Positions 46,001 to 56,740 of a stretch of 64,000 bases of DNA are shown piece by piece (position 1 is the first letter of the stretch; the number at the start of each line of letters is the position of its first letter). The notes beneath the pieces are model-generated. The model did not search any database. It saw only the letters and a list, made by a program, of their open reading frames with translations, and had not been told where the DNA came from. Source of the stretch: Thereva unica (Eukaryota > Arthropoda > Insecta > Diptera > Therevidae). The position numbers and the translations under genes were made by a program. The stretch is taken from assembly GCA_949987705.1 (NCBI GenBank), contig OX465282.1, positions 41,070,039-41,134,038 on the forward strand, written 5' to 3'.

Positions 46001-46015
46001 TTAGTGGAATGCACT
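46001..46015. repeat. 15-bp target-site duplication, right
   Basis: Exact repeat of 40512-40526 at the 5' end of the LINE. Confidence 0.93.
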
Positions 46016-46631
46016 AACATGGAAGCGGTTCCGAAACCAAAGCGAAAGGCCACGAAATTAGTAAACACAGTGCTCTCAACTAGTTGTCTTGAACAAAAAC
46101 AGTATCTCCAGGCGAGAAAATTAGTAGAGGATTTCAGTGATATCTTCGCCATGAGAGATGATGACTTTGGGAAAACGAACATCGTTCAACACAGGATCGA
46201 CACCAAAGATGCCCAGCCAATTAAACAACCGCCGAGAAGACTACCACTAGCCAAGCGGGAAGAGGCAGCCGGTATGATTGAAGATATGAGAAGACAAGGC
46301 CTTATAGAGGAGTCGAAAAGCCCTTGGATGTCTCCCGTGGTTCTAGTCAGAAAGAAAGATGGCAGTACAAGATTTTGCGTGGATTATCGGCGGTTAAATG
46401 ACATCACTAAAAAGGACAGCTACCCATTACCTCGTATCGATGACACACTGGATACTCTCTCTGGAGCTAAACGGTTTTCTACCTTGGATCTTAAGAGCGG
46501 CTACTGGCAAGTCGAATATCACCCGGAGGACCGAGAAAAGACAGCCTTCTCTGTAGGAAACGGCCTGTGGCAGTTTACAGTCATGCCGTTTGGACTGTGT
46601 AATGCTCCAGCTACATTCGAACGACTGATGG

Positions 46632-46932
46632 AATTAATATTACTCATTCCAATTATAAATAATAATAGATTTATACCCAACTTTTTAAAATATTTAACAA
46701 GCGTACTGCAGATACCGCATAATTCATTAACTGCAGTAATTTCCTCTATGGATTTGTCCAATGTATTGTTAAGCAAATGGTTTATACGACAAATATGATT
46801 GCATGAACGAAATGAAGCAACCATGTTTGAACCCCTGTCTGTTACTACATAGACGTTATCATCGAGCTCGCAATTAAAATCATTTGCCAGATTACGTTTG
46901 AACTCTTCAGTGTTGTAGTAAATAATACACAT
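46632..46932 (-). pseudogene. hAT transposase fragment (copy D)
   Basis: Starts directly at the junction with copy C pol and contains the same TDRGSNMVASF / CRINHLLNNTL stretch and the shared 41-bp deletion. It continues into the flank (46933-47061) that precedes LTR copy D. Confidence 0.65.
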
Positions 46933-47061
46933 TAAACAATTTTAAGGGGAAAATAAAAATTATATTTAGAAGGCCTGTGTTATCGGCCCCTTAGAAAAAT
47001 TTTCATTGAATGAATGAACAACCCGTATATAAAAAAAAATGTTTTTAAAAACTATTTATAT

Positions 47062-47574
47062 TGTGATGATTTATGCGCCATCTGTTTGTCAAAAAGCATA
47101 ACCAACGATTGTCGGTAACAACTCTGGTTGATGTCTGAACTAATGACTTATGTACTAAACTAAAATTGGAACGCTCGATAAGTGAAGACAACTTCAAGCT
47201 TCTGGACGAAAAGAAAAGAACATACCACTAGGCTCGAGAATAGGGACTCGAGAAGGTTCCAGAAGTTAAATAAAGGTGGAGCTTGGATATAAAAGCGGCT
47301 TGCAGGCGCTGAGAAAGTCAGTTTTGATTTGAAAGGCGATAAAAGTGTTCTAAAGTGAGAAACAGTAAAAAGTGGTGATTTAAAAGTGAACTATAAAGCG
47401 ATAGATAGAGTTTAATAGTGCGGGTTATTAAATTAAAAGTGATTAGTGAACTGTAAGAATTGTGTTTGTAATTAAATTGTGTTTGGTTTGTAATAAATAA
47501 ATTATTGTGTGGATAATTAAAAAGTGTATTCCTTAATTAATCCTACGAATCCGTTAAGCCGTAAAAACGTAACA
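47062..47574 (+). repeat. Gypsy 5' LTR (copy D)
   Basis: TGTGATGATT to AACGTAACA. TATA-like gatataaaagcgg at about 47287 and AATAAA at about 47492. Essentially the same as the 5' LTRs of copies A-C, and closer to them than to its own 3' LTR. Confidence 0.95.
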
Positions 47575-47576
47575 AT

Positions 47577-47592
47577 TGGTGTCAGAAGTGGG
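47577..47592 (+). promoter_or_regulatory. Primer binding site, tRNA-Leu type
   Basis: tggtgtcagaagtggg begins two bases after the LTR. It is complementary to a tRNA 3' end of the form CCCACTTCTGACACCA, typical of insect tRNA-Leu, and primes minus-strand DNA synthesis. Also present after LTRs A, B and C. Confidence 0.85.
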
Positions 47593-47686
47593 ATTAATTA
47601 AGAGATAAGTGAAATAAGTGAACTTGAACAATAATTGTGACTGGAATTTAAATTTTGTGCGTGAGAAATAAGGACTTATTAATAAA

Positions 47687-49163
47687 ATGGGTCAAAAGTT
47701 AGTGGATTTGCGCACTGTGGAGTTGAAATGAGAATTAAGTAAGCGCTCGTTGTCAACAGTGGGGGCTAAAAGTGCCCTAACCGCCCTGCTTCGAGAAGCT
47801 ATGGTGAACGAAGGTAAGGATCCTGAAACCTACATGTTTGAAGGCGAGGTAGAAGCAGAGCCAGAAGAAGCGACAGTGAGTATGGCAGAACTTTTTAAGA
47901 CATTGATGGTGATGAAAGAGGCGCAAGAACGTTCATCAGCTGCGCAAGAGCTTGCATCGGCAGAGGTGAAGGAAGTGATCACGGCGAAAGTGTTAGCGTT
48001 AAAAGATGAACAGAAATTGTTAGCAGTAGCTCATGAACGCTCGTTAGCAGAACTCAAAGAGTCTATGGAAGAACAGAGAAACCAGATGGAGCAGAAATTC
48101 GAACTAATGTCACTCTCTGTTGACAAAAAGCTGGATAACGTAAAGGAAAATGTAAGGAATGATCTGGAAAATCTCGAATCTTCCATCAAGGCAAATGTGA
48201 GGAATGATCTGGAAAATCTCGAATCTTCCATCAAGGCAAATGTAAGGAATGATCTGGATAATCTCGAAACTTCCATCAAGGCAAACGTAAGGAATGATCT
48301 AGGAAAACTCGAAATTGAACTAGAAACCGTCAGAGCCGATCTAGAAAGGGTAAAGATTCATCACCCAGTGACGGCATCTCACGAAGTCATCGGAGTTAGC
48401 AGCCTCCAACTTTCGACGGACAAAGCCCGTGGTCTACTTACAAGCTCCAATTCGAAGCAGCAGCAGCAGGCAATTTCTGGACTGAGGGGGAAAAAGCAAC
48501 GGCCTTAACGTTGTCACTAAGGGGCACAGCAGCAGAAATATTGCAGTCAATACCAGCAGAACATCGCAACAGCTACGGATTCTTAGTTCAAGCGCTGGAA
48601 ATGAGTTACGGTGATCAACACATGCAAGAGGTTTATCGACTTCAACTTCGCAATCGACTTCAAAAGCCAGGAGAAACTTTACAACAACTATGCGCCGACA
48701 TCGAGAGGTTAGTGCATCTGGCTTATCCTAGCTTCGGCCAAAACTACATCAACGAAGTAGCAAGAGAGGCTTTCCTTAACTCTTTTGCTGACCGAGATCT
48801 ACAACAGGCAGCCAGATTGGCCGGAAAGAAGAATACCGCAGAAGTTTTGGCATATGCTCTGGCAAACGAGGCAGCGGGGCAAGCATCAAGAAGTGCAGTC
48901 CGCCTCAGAGAGATCCACACAACAGAGGATAGTTGCAACAGAATGAATGCAACGGAAGTACGCGGTCGACTCCGATGCTGGAACTGTAGTGAACCGGGTC
49001 ATTTGCAAAGGAATTGCAGAAAGCGAAGGAGAGCAGAGTCTCCCGAAAACAGGAGTGGCGGAACTTGCTGTGAAAAATGCGGACATCAGCAGAAAGGTGA
49101 CCAGAGGGAGGCCGAAAACAATGACTCCGTGTCTCCCCGCAGACAGCAGCAGGGAAACGAATA
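47687..49163 (+). pseudogene. Gypsy gag (copy D)
   Basis: ATG at 47687, then TGA at codon 15 (47729). The flanking residues look like a SAP DNA-binding helix motif continuing across the stop (LSKRSLSTVGAKSALTALL after it). A Glu/Lys-rich coiled coil and four 15-residue repeats (48149-48328) follow. A frame change just before 48405 (a TAG closes the new frame upstream) leads into the capsid (FEAAAAGNFWTEGEKATALT, LVQALEMSYGDQHM, LQKPGETLQQL) and a CCHC knuckle (CWNCSEPGHLQRNC, 48976-49017). Stop at 49162-49164. The protease frame is -1 relative to gag and open from 49101, so a -1 frameshift in the overlap is likely. Confidence 0.88.
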
Positions 49164-52100
49164 AAGACTAACTCCATGGGGCGGGAGTTAGTCGGGGAAA
49201 TCGAAGCCCCCGGTGTCATCATCGCCACTATCAAACAACTGCAGCGTAGCGGCAACAGCCTGGTCATCGAAGGAAAGATTGGAGCTGAAAAATGCACAAT
49301 AACTGTAGACACCGGTGCTTCAAAATCTGTTATCCGGGCTGACATGGTCGGCAATAAATGGCTGAAAGACGCGCGCCAATACAGACTGATAACTGCAACA
49401 GGAGAGCCAGTACGATTACACGGGGAAATTATATTGGATGTGGTTCTTGCTGACATTGGATTTTCACACTCGTTCCTGGTAGCTGATATAACAGACGAGT
49501 GTATTCTCGGTCTGGACTTTATGAAAGCACATAAAATTCTACTGGACATTGCAGAGGAAATACTGAGATATGACAACAAGGAGATTCCAATGGCCACAGG
49601 ATCCACTTGTTATTCGCAGCTCAAAGTCGTCGCTCGTGAAGATACCGTGCTTCCTCCGTGTGCTGAGAAATTGGTACGAGCGATAGTCGATGGTGATCCC
49701 GGGAGCTACCGATTTTACCTTATCGAACCAGAGCAAAGGGAACCAATCAAAAATATAGCAATTGGAAAATATCTGGTTAGCATCGACGACAAAAAGGAAG
49801 TAGTTGTGAGAGTGCTAAATACTAACGAACGAGAAGTACGATTGAAGAAGGATACGGTTTTGGGAAAAGGAGAACCGGCAGAACAGATTACATTAGTGGA
49901 ATGCACTAACATGGAAGCGGTTCCGAAACCAAAGCGAAAGGCCACGAAATTAGTAAACACAGTGCTCTCAACTAGTTGTCTTGAACAAAAACAGTATCTC
50001 CAGGCGAGAACATTAGTAGAGGATTTCAGTGATATCTTCGCCATGAGAGATGATGACTTTGGGAAAACGAACATCGTTCAACACAGGATCGACACCAAAG
50101 ATGCCCAGCCAATTAAACAACCGCCGAGAAGACTACCACTAGCCAAGCGGGAAGAGGCAGCCGGTATGATTGAAGATATGAGAAGACAAGGCCTTATAGA
50201 GGAGTCGAAAAGCCCTTGGATGTCTCCCGTGGTTCTAGTCAGAAAGAAAGATGGCAGTTAAATGACATCACTAAAAAGGACAGCTACCCATTACCTCGTA
50301 TCGATGACACACTGGATACTCTCTCTGGAGCTAAATGGTTTTCTACCTTGGATCTTAAGAGCGGCTACTGGCAAGTCGAAATTCACCCGGAGGACCGAGA
50401 AAAGACAGCCTTCTCTGTAGGAAACGGCCTGTGGCAGTTTACAGTCATGCCATTTGGACTGTGTAATGCTCCAGCTACATTCGAACGACTGATGAAATGC
50501 GTCTAGCGAGGACTGACATGGAAGACTTGTCTGGTTTATTTGGACGATATCATCGTCGTTGGAAAAAGTTTCGAGGAACATCTGGGCAATCTACGAGAGG
50601 TTTTCCAAAAGTTGAGAACAGCCCAACTGAAACTCAGCCCTAAAAAGTGCGTACTGTTCAGAGACCAAGTCAACTATCTCGGACATGTGGTTTCATCCAA
50701 TGGAGTTCAAACAGATCCTGAGAAAATAACATGAACTTCGAAGCTTTTTGGGACTTGCCACCTATTATAGACGTTTCGTCAGGAATTTTGCCGACAAGGC
50801 TAAGGAATTACATAAACTGACAGAAAAATCAAAACCATTTATCTGGACAGAAAAGTACGAGGAAAGTTTCAACACACTAAAACGAGGACTTTGCCAAGCA
50901 CCAATACTCACATACCCGAAGCCAGGCGAAAGATTCATATTGGACACAGACGCGAGTAATGTCGGGATTGTGTCAGTGCTATCACAAAACTTCGACGGAC
51001 AGGAAAAGGTCATAGCTTATTACAGTAGAGCGCTGTCAAAATCGGAGCGGAATTACTGTGTCACAAGACGGGAACTATTGGCAATCGTGGACTCAACTAA
51101 ACACTTCCACAAGTATCTCTATGGGCAAAACTTCATCCTTCGAATGGATCATGCAGCATTAAAATGAAGGACAAGTGGCAAGATGGATAGAGAGACTTCA
51201 GTCCTACGACTTCAATATAGACCACAGAAAGGGAAGAAACCATGGGAATGCAGATGCACTCTCCCGGCGACCATGCGTACCAGACTGCAAACATTGTGGA
51301 CGTATCGAGGAAAAGTGTCAAAGGACGACAGTCGAGCAACCGACAGGATGGGATGACCAGGAACTCCGAGACGCCCAACGCGACGACCCGGATATTTCTT
51401 CAGTTCTGACATGGAAGGAATACGAGGAAAAGCCTGAATGGAAGGACATTGCTGAGAGGAGCGAGACCCTGAAGAGCTATTGGGCCCAATAGGATTCGTT
51501 GTACATTGAGCGAGGAGTATTAAAGCGCAAATGGGAAACCGCTGACGGTACCTCTCATCGAATGCAGGTATTAGTCCCTCGCGTTAGAATAAGGGATATT
51601 CTCGAGGAGTGTCATAACGGCGCATCAGGAGGACATCTGGGAGTCAATAAAACTTTGGCAAAAATAAGAGATAGATTCTATTGGCTTCACATGCGAGACG
51701 ATGTTGCAGACTGGTGCCGTAAATGCACAACTTGTGCCAGCAGGAAGGGCCCTCGGGTAAGAACAAAAGGAGAAATGCAGCAATACAACGTGGGAACCCC
51801 ATTTGAAAGAATCGCAATCGATGTGGCGGGACCTTTTCCGGTGTCAGACCGAGGAAATCGATACATTTTGGTGGTCATGGACTACTTCAGTAAGTGGCCC
51901 GAAGCATATGCCATTCCAAATCAGGAAGCAATCACTGATGCAGAGGAATTAGTGAACAATTGGATCTGCAGATTTGGTGTTCCTCATGAGCTTCACTCTG
52001 ACCAAGGGAGAAACTTTGAATCTCAAGTTTTTCAAGAAGTATGTAAGATACTTGGAGTGAAGAAGACCAGGACGACGCCCCTTCATCCCCAGTCCGATGG

Positions 52101-52629
52101 AATGGTAGAGCGATTCAACAGGACAATGCTAGAACACCTAAGGAAAGTTGTTAGCGAGCACCAGCGTGACTGGGACAGTTACATCCCTATATTTCTAATG
52201 GCATATCGGACAGCGGTTCATAATTCCACAGGACAAACCCCTTGTAGTGTGATTTTTGGAAGACAAATCCGGCTGCCAAGCGACTTGAAATTTGGGACAC
52301 CTGTTGAAAGCAACGAATCTACTGGCGGTTATAAAGGTGAACTTCGTGATCGACTCGCAGATATCCAGCTTGCAAGGATGAATCTTAAGATAGCCAGTGA
52401 CAGGATGAAAACTAGGTACGACCTCCGAGCAAACTGTAGCGGATACCAGGAAGGTGACCTCGTTTGGCTGTTCAATCCTCGACGACGAAAGGGCAAGTCT
52501 CCGAAACTTCAGCGCCAGTGGGAGGGGCCCTATAAAATCCTAACACGGATCAACGACGTTGTCTACAGGATTCAACAATGTGCCCATATCATCAGAGGAT
52601 GGATAACTGTTCGGGACGAACAGTCCTAA
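49101..52629 (+). pseudogene. Gypsy pol (copy D): protease, RT, RNase H, integrase
   Basis: Protease: VDTGASKSVIRADM, ILGLDFM. RT: broken after VVLVRKKDG by a 28-bp deletion at 50258 (DYRR lost, frameshift), then MPFGLCNAPATFERLM, an in-frame TAG at 50504, and the active-site YLDD at 50537-50548. A frameshift near 50735 follows. RNase H (LDTDASNVGIVSVLSQ, RRELLAIV) ends in another break near 51165. After a TAG at 51490, integrase is open to 52629: zinc site HNGASGGH...CRKCTTC, catalytic IDVAGPFP, LHSDQGRNFES and HPQSDGMVERFNRT. The RT-RNase H lesions make it inactive; integrase is intact. Confidence 0.92.
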
Positions 52630-52640
52630 GAAGGGGACAA
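52629..52640 (+). promoter_or_regulatory. Polypurine tract of Gypsy copy D
   Basis: agaaggggacaa lies immediately before the 3' LTR and serves as plus-strand primer. Confidence 0.8.
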
Positions 52641-53153
52641 TGTGATGATTTATGTGCCATCTGTTTGTCAAAAAGCATAACCAACGATTGTCGGTAACAA
52701 CTCTGGTTGATGTCTGAACTAATGACTTATGTACTAAACTAAAATTGGAACGCTCGATAAGTGAAGACAACTTCAAGATTCTGGACGAAAAGCAAAGAAC
52801 ATACCACTAGGCTCGAGAATAGGGACTCGAGAAGGTTCCAGAAGTTAAATAAAGGTGGAGCTTGGATATAAAAGCGGCTTGCAGGCGCTGAGAAAGTCAG
52901 TTTTGATTTGAAAGGCGATAAAAGTGTTCCAAAGTGAGAAACAGTAAAAAGTGGTGATTTAAAAGTGAACTATAAAGCGATAGATAGAGTTTAATAGTGC
53001 GGGTTATTAAATTAAAAGTGATTAGTGAACTGTAAGAATTGTGTTTGTAATTAAATTGTGTTTGGTTTGTAATAAATAAATTATTGTGTGGATAATTAAA
53101 AAGTGTATTCCTTAATTAATCCTACGAATCCGTTAAGCCGTAAAAACGTAACA
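52641..53153 (+). repeat. Gypsy 3' LTR (copy D)
   Basis: 513 bp, TG...CA, followed by ATAT. Starts TGTGATGATTTATGTGCC. Confidence 0.95.
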
Positions 53154-53847
53154 ATATTAATAGCACTTAAATAGCACAATTACATTCTCTTGAATTACAT
53201 ATATGTTATTTATGATTTCCCAGTTTTAGCATTTAATTTATCACTTTTAAATAGTTTTAAAAAAACCAAAACTTCCGTATACTTGAAAAAAATGTTCAAT
53301 AAAATTCTAACGTGTTTTAAGCGCAATTTAAAAAAACCGCCATAACGATAGTTAACATTTTAAAGTTGCCATACCTGATTTCATATTTTCCTTTTTGCAA
53401 ATGTCAGAATATTACGAAAAAAAATAGTTGAGTATAGAGCTTTTTATATCTCTTGCTGTTTTCCCCATAAGCCCCGGAATTTGTTGAAATCGCTGGCTAA
53501 AACAGGCGTTGAGAATTTCTGCCATTGAACATTAATCTTTGTAAATAGTGAAAAAAAGCATTTCAAAAGGTGAGACAAGTGAAAATAGTGTTTATTATTT
53601 TTTTTAACAAAATGTTTCTCTTGTTTTAATAATTTAATATTCTAAAGTGATTTCCGTGTTTTCATGCAGTGGTAAAAGGTGTGCAGCATATGGAACGAAA
53701 TGAACCTATTCAGACGCTGCCATAAGTGTGCTGAGCAAACCCGGTTTTATTCAACCCCTCGGAACACACACGGGGCGTAATTGTGTTTAGAACATTTGAA
53801 AGCTTTACAGGAACGTTTAAATGTATTGTAGATAAAATTCACTTGTC
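53154..53847. other. Intergenic, AT-rich
   Basis: No gene seen. 53318-53360 (taagcgcaattt, ccataacgatag) resembles 14050-14090 of copy A, suggesting a scrap of the same old repeat on the far side of the Gypsy insertion. Confidence 0.45.
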
Positions 53848-54369
53848 AAGCCCAGTATCCAGATCGAGTGAAATTTCACTTCCTATCTTAAATACATGTA
53901 AAAAGAGGCGAGTGAATTGAGAGCGAATTTTTTTCACTAGCGTTTCGCTTACTAGTATCCAGTTCGAGTGAAATTTTACAGGTTAAAAATTTGATGAACA
54001 GGTGTCGCTGTTTCATTATTTCACAGTGAAAAGACCACAAACCCTCAGTTCACGGACTACTGTCATATTTGATTTTGAATTTGACTTGGCGATTTAAAAC
54101 AATAAATAACAGTAATAACAATAACACATTTGAAACATGTAAAATATCGAATATGTGGGTTTTTTCAATACTATTCGAATATTTTGTGAATTCTATCTTT
54201 TGTATGAAGGAAGTTTTGGACTCAATTTTGACTGTGAGTCACAGGAAATATAAAATTTATCACAACGACACCTTGTAGTCATAGCAATGAATTAATCCCA
54301 TGCGAATCGAAAATGAAATAAGGGAAGTGAAAAGTAAGTGAAATTTCACTCGATCTGGAAACTAGGCTT
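53848..54369. mobile_element. TIR element, about 33-bp ends
   Basis: aagcccagtatccagatcga on the left matches the complement of gatctggaaactaggctt at 54369, extending through gtgaaatttcactt. A third internal copy of the motif (tatccagttcgagtgaaatt) is near 53949. No ORF. Target duplication not clear. Confidence 0.55.
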
Positions 54370-54899
54370 CAGACAAAAACAGAGCTAAAGAAAACAAGAG
54401 ATAGAAGTAACATTTTATATGTGTGTAAGTTTTCACGCGTTTGCTTTTGCGTGAAAAATGTTTCGTTAAGTTCTTCCGCTCCCTTCCCTCTCTCATCTAT
54501 AAAACCGGTTTTACTTGCCATGAATTTGCACCGTCTGAATACATTAACCCTGGGGCTACACGATCAATTTGTCTGCAATTGCAATTTGAAATATTGCATG
54601 TCAAAGTTTTATCAGCAGGAATTTTATTGCATTGCAATTTCATTCTTACGAGAAATGCGCAGGAGATAGTTGTTGTGTTTGGACCTAATTTTCAATGATT
54701 CACTCATTTTGTAATAATAAAAAAATAGGTAGCAGTCTCAACTTTTGCCTTTTAAAAAGTTTTATGTTAATTCACATAAAATTAAATATTCCAGCGTCAA
54801 GTAATCTCCACTGATTAGGCTTTTCCACTTTCCGCCATTTTGTTTTAAAGAAATTCAGAATTTCTTGCATATGCAAGCATTGCATTGCATATTGCAGCA
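54370..54899. other. Intergenic with one half palindrome
   Basis: Contains a half copy of the palindromic repeat below (ggggctacacgatcaattt at 54552-54570) followed by a divergent ttgcaatt-rich stretch. No convincing gene. Confidence 0.4.
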
Positions 54900-54964
54900 G
54901 GGGCTACACGATCAATTTTACTACTGCAATGCAATATTGCAATTGAAAAATGATCGTGTAGCCC
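54900..54964. repeat. 65-bp palindromic mini-element 1
   Basis: ggggctacacgatcaatttt pairs with the complementary tgatcgtgtagccc at the end. The centre is a tgcaatgcaatattgcaatt tract that can also fold on itself. Confidence 0.8.
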
Positions 54965-55065
54965 TCGGGTAACCATATGAAGATGAAAGGCTTGTTAATT
55001 TCTAGACTTTGATGCAGACGCACACGCTAATTTCGTACTTTTTTAGTACTCTTTTTCCTAACCCG

Positions 55066-55132
55066 GGGGCTACTTGATCAATTTTTCAATTGCAATATTG
55101 CGTTGCAGTACTAAAATTGATCGTGTAGCCCC
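55066..55132. repeat. 67-bp palindromic mini-element 2 (opposite orientation)
   Basis: Starts ggggctacttgatcaatttt and ends aaaattgatcgtgtagcccc. The internal part is the reverse complement of that in elements 1 and 3. Confidence 0.8.
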
Positions 55133-55153
55133 ATTGCATTGAATATTGCAGCA

Positions 55154-55219
55154 GGGGCTACACGATCAATTTTACTACTGCAATGCAATATTGCAATTGA
55201 AAAAATTGACCGTGTAAGC
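55154..55219. repeat. 66-bp palindromic mini-element 3
   Basis: Same orientation as element 1 and preceded by the same attgcagca flank. The right end is degraded (ccgtgtaagc). Confidence 0.75.
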
Positions 55220-55297
55220 TTATGTCGAAAAAAACCAAGTGACAATTTTAAAGTCAACAAGCTTGCAATTTCCCCAAATGAAAAATTCTCGGACATT

Positions 55298-55602
55298 GGC
55301 CTCGATTCCCAGATCCGACGGGAGGGAAGTGAGTTGCGGATTTGACACTTTGCGATTCTTAGATCCGCAACCCCGAATTTCTTTTTGACATTTTCCGCGC
55401 TGTAAAAGTGTGATCCGCAACAAATTTTCTGCGGATTTGCACGACAAATGCGCCTGAGATAATCCAACATCATATATTTCATTATCGCGTGAGTCTTCAC
55501 TCCGAATTTTCGATTTAAACCAATCCGGGACTGCGGATTTGAGAATCGCAAAGTGTCAAATCCTCACTCACTTCCCTCCCGTCGGATCTGGGAATCGAGG
55601 CC
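55298..55602. mobile_element. 305-bp MITE with about 75-bp TIRs
   Basis: ggcctcgattcccagatccg on the left is mirrored at 55583-55602. The arms extend through gatttgacactttgcgattct with a few mismatches. Flanked by ATT on both sides (55295-55297, 55603-55605). No ORF. Confidence 0.7.
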
Positions 55603-55605
55603 ATT

Positions 55606-56174
55606 ATTCATAAGTAACACTCCAAGCTTTCTTATTCTGGAAAAAAAAAACATTAGTTGACTATGAATATTTTGGAGAAAAAGGTGGTTGAAGGTGACAT
55701 TTTTGTTAAGAAAAAAACAAAATTTTGACTTTGACGACTCATAACTCTGGAAGTTGGTACTGTGGTACCGTCGCTTTTACAATTTTAGATAGGTGGGAGT
55801 ATGCTGCGTACACTGATGCCTTATTCCTGAAAATATGTGATGGCATTAAACAAATACAGGGTTAATTAGTCATTTCGCCCGAATAAAAAGAAATAGCATT
55901 ATTAACACCTTAGCCACAGTTACGGGATATAACAACTATACAGAAATTCAATACTCATTATAGCCGATAATCTGGGATACTTTTCTTTTGCGCGGGCCTG
56001 GGGTAATTTTGTATGGGCTGTGACTCACCTCCTTTGGCATTTCACTGACTAGTCAGCACTGACTGCAAAACTGTCTCGACAGCGCTGATTGGTCTGTAAA
56101 AAATCCCGTCAGTGAGTATTTACACGAGTCAGCGACAGTGTCAGTAGAACTAACCCGTTTATTGGCCTAGTTAT
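55606..56174. other. Intergenic
   Basis: No gene recognised. 56112-56160 (cagtgagtatttacacgag, cagtgtcagtagaact) is a direct repeat of 56678-56727, so part of a second copy of the next element is here. Confidence 0.45.
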
Positions 56175-56740
56175 CCGGCCATTACACGAGCCAGTTCTGC
56201 TGACTGCCAGTACTGACTCTGTTTGTCAAATCCACTGATGCTGAGTTGATAAAGTTCGGTCAACTGGCAAGTCAGTGCATTCCCAAAATGTCCTCGACCA
56301 GTATACATGCTTCCTTGACTGCATTATTATTAACATAAATTATTGAAAACAAGGAAAGCGAAGTGAAGTCTAATAAAGAAAATATTGGGTCAATCTTTTT
56401 CTACCAAAAAAAACTGAATTTGATATCGAACATAATTTGCCGAAAGATTTAATTTATGCTAACATAGGAACTTAATGGATGCGGCGATGTCACCCCACGA
56501 TTTGCTTTTTAAGTCCACCCGCCTGTAAATAACAGAATTTTAATCCTATAAGCAAAGATTTTCCACTTACTTTTCTATTAGGTTTATAATTTACATGTGA
56601 CTTAATTTATTTTCTGCTTTTTTTCCGAAAATAAACAAATTTTTTAATTATTTATTCTAAAGACAGTGAATTTGGCCCGTCAGTGAGTATTTACACCAGG
56701 CAATGTCAGTGACAGTAGAACTGACCCTTGTAATGACCGG
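56175..56740. mobile_element. 566-bp imperfect TIR element
   Basis: Left ccggccattacacgagccag against the right-end complement ccggtcattacaagggtcag. The arms contain degenerate cagtactgact repeats. AT-rich core, no ORF. Confidence 0.5.

Larger units (their letters stand above)
39795..46631 (+). pseudogene. Gypsy pol (copy C): protease and partial RT, split by LINE
   Basis: Protease with DTGAS (39930 region) and ILGLDFM is open to 40526. A Jockey LINE (40527-46000) then interrupts it. Pol resumes at 46016 and runs through RT blocks (SPWMSPVVLVRKKDG, FCVDYRRLND, STLDLKSGYWQV, MPFGLCNAPATFERLM). It stops at 46631 just before the YLDD active site, replaced by hAT-fragment sequence at a duplication junction. 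RNase H and integrase are absent from this copy. C keeps the 28 bp (46377-46404) encoding the DYRR motif that copy D has lost. Confidence 0.88.
47062..53153 (+). mobile_element. Complete Ty3/Gypsy LTR retrotransposon (copy D)
   Basis: 6092 bp with two 513-bp LTRs, primer site, gag, protease, RT, RNase H, integrase and polypurine tract. Flanked by ATAT on both sides (47058-47061 and 53154-53157), a 4-bp duplication usual for this family. By eye the LTRs differ at about four positions (for example ttatgcgcc/ttatgtgcc, caagctt/caagatt, aaaagaa/aagcaaa, gttcta/gttcca). No envelope gene is present. It is non-functional because of several lesions in gag and pol. Confidence 0.95.
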
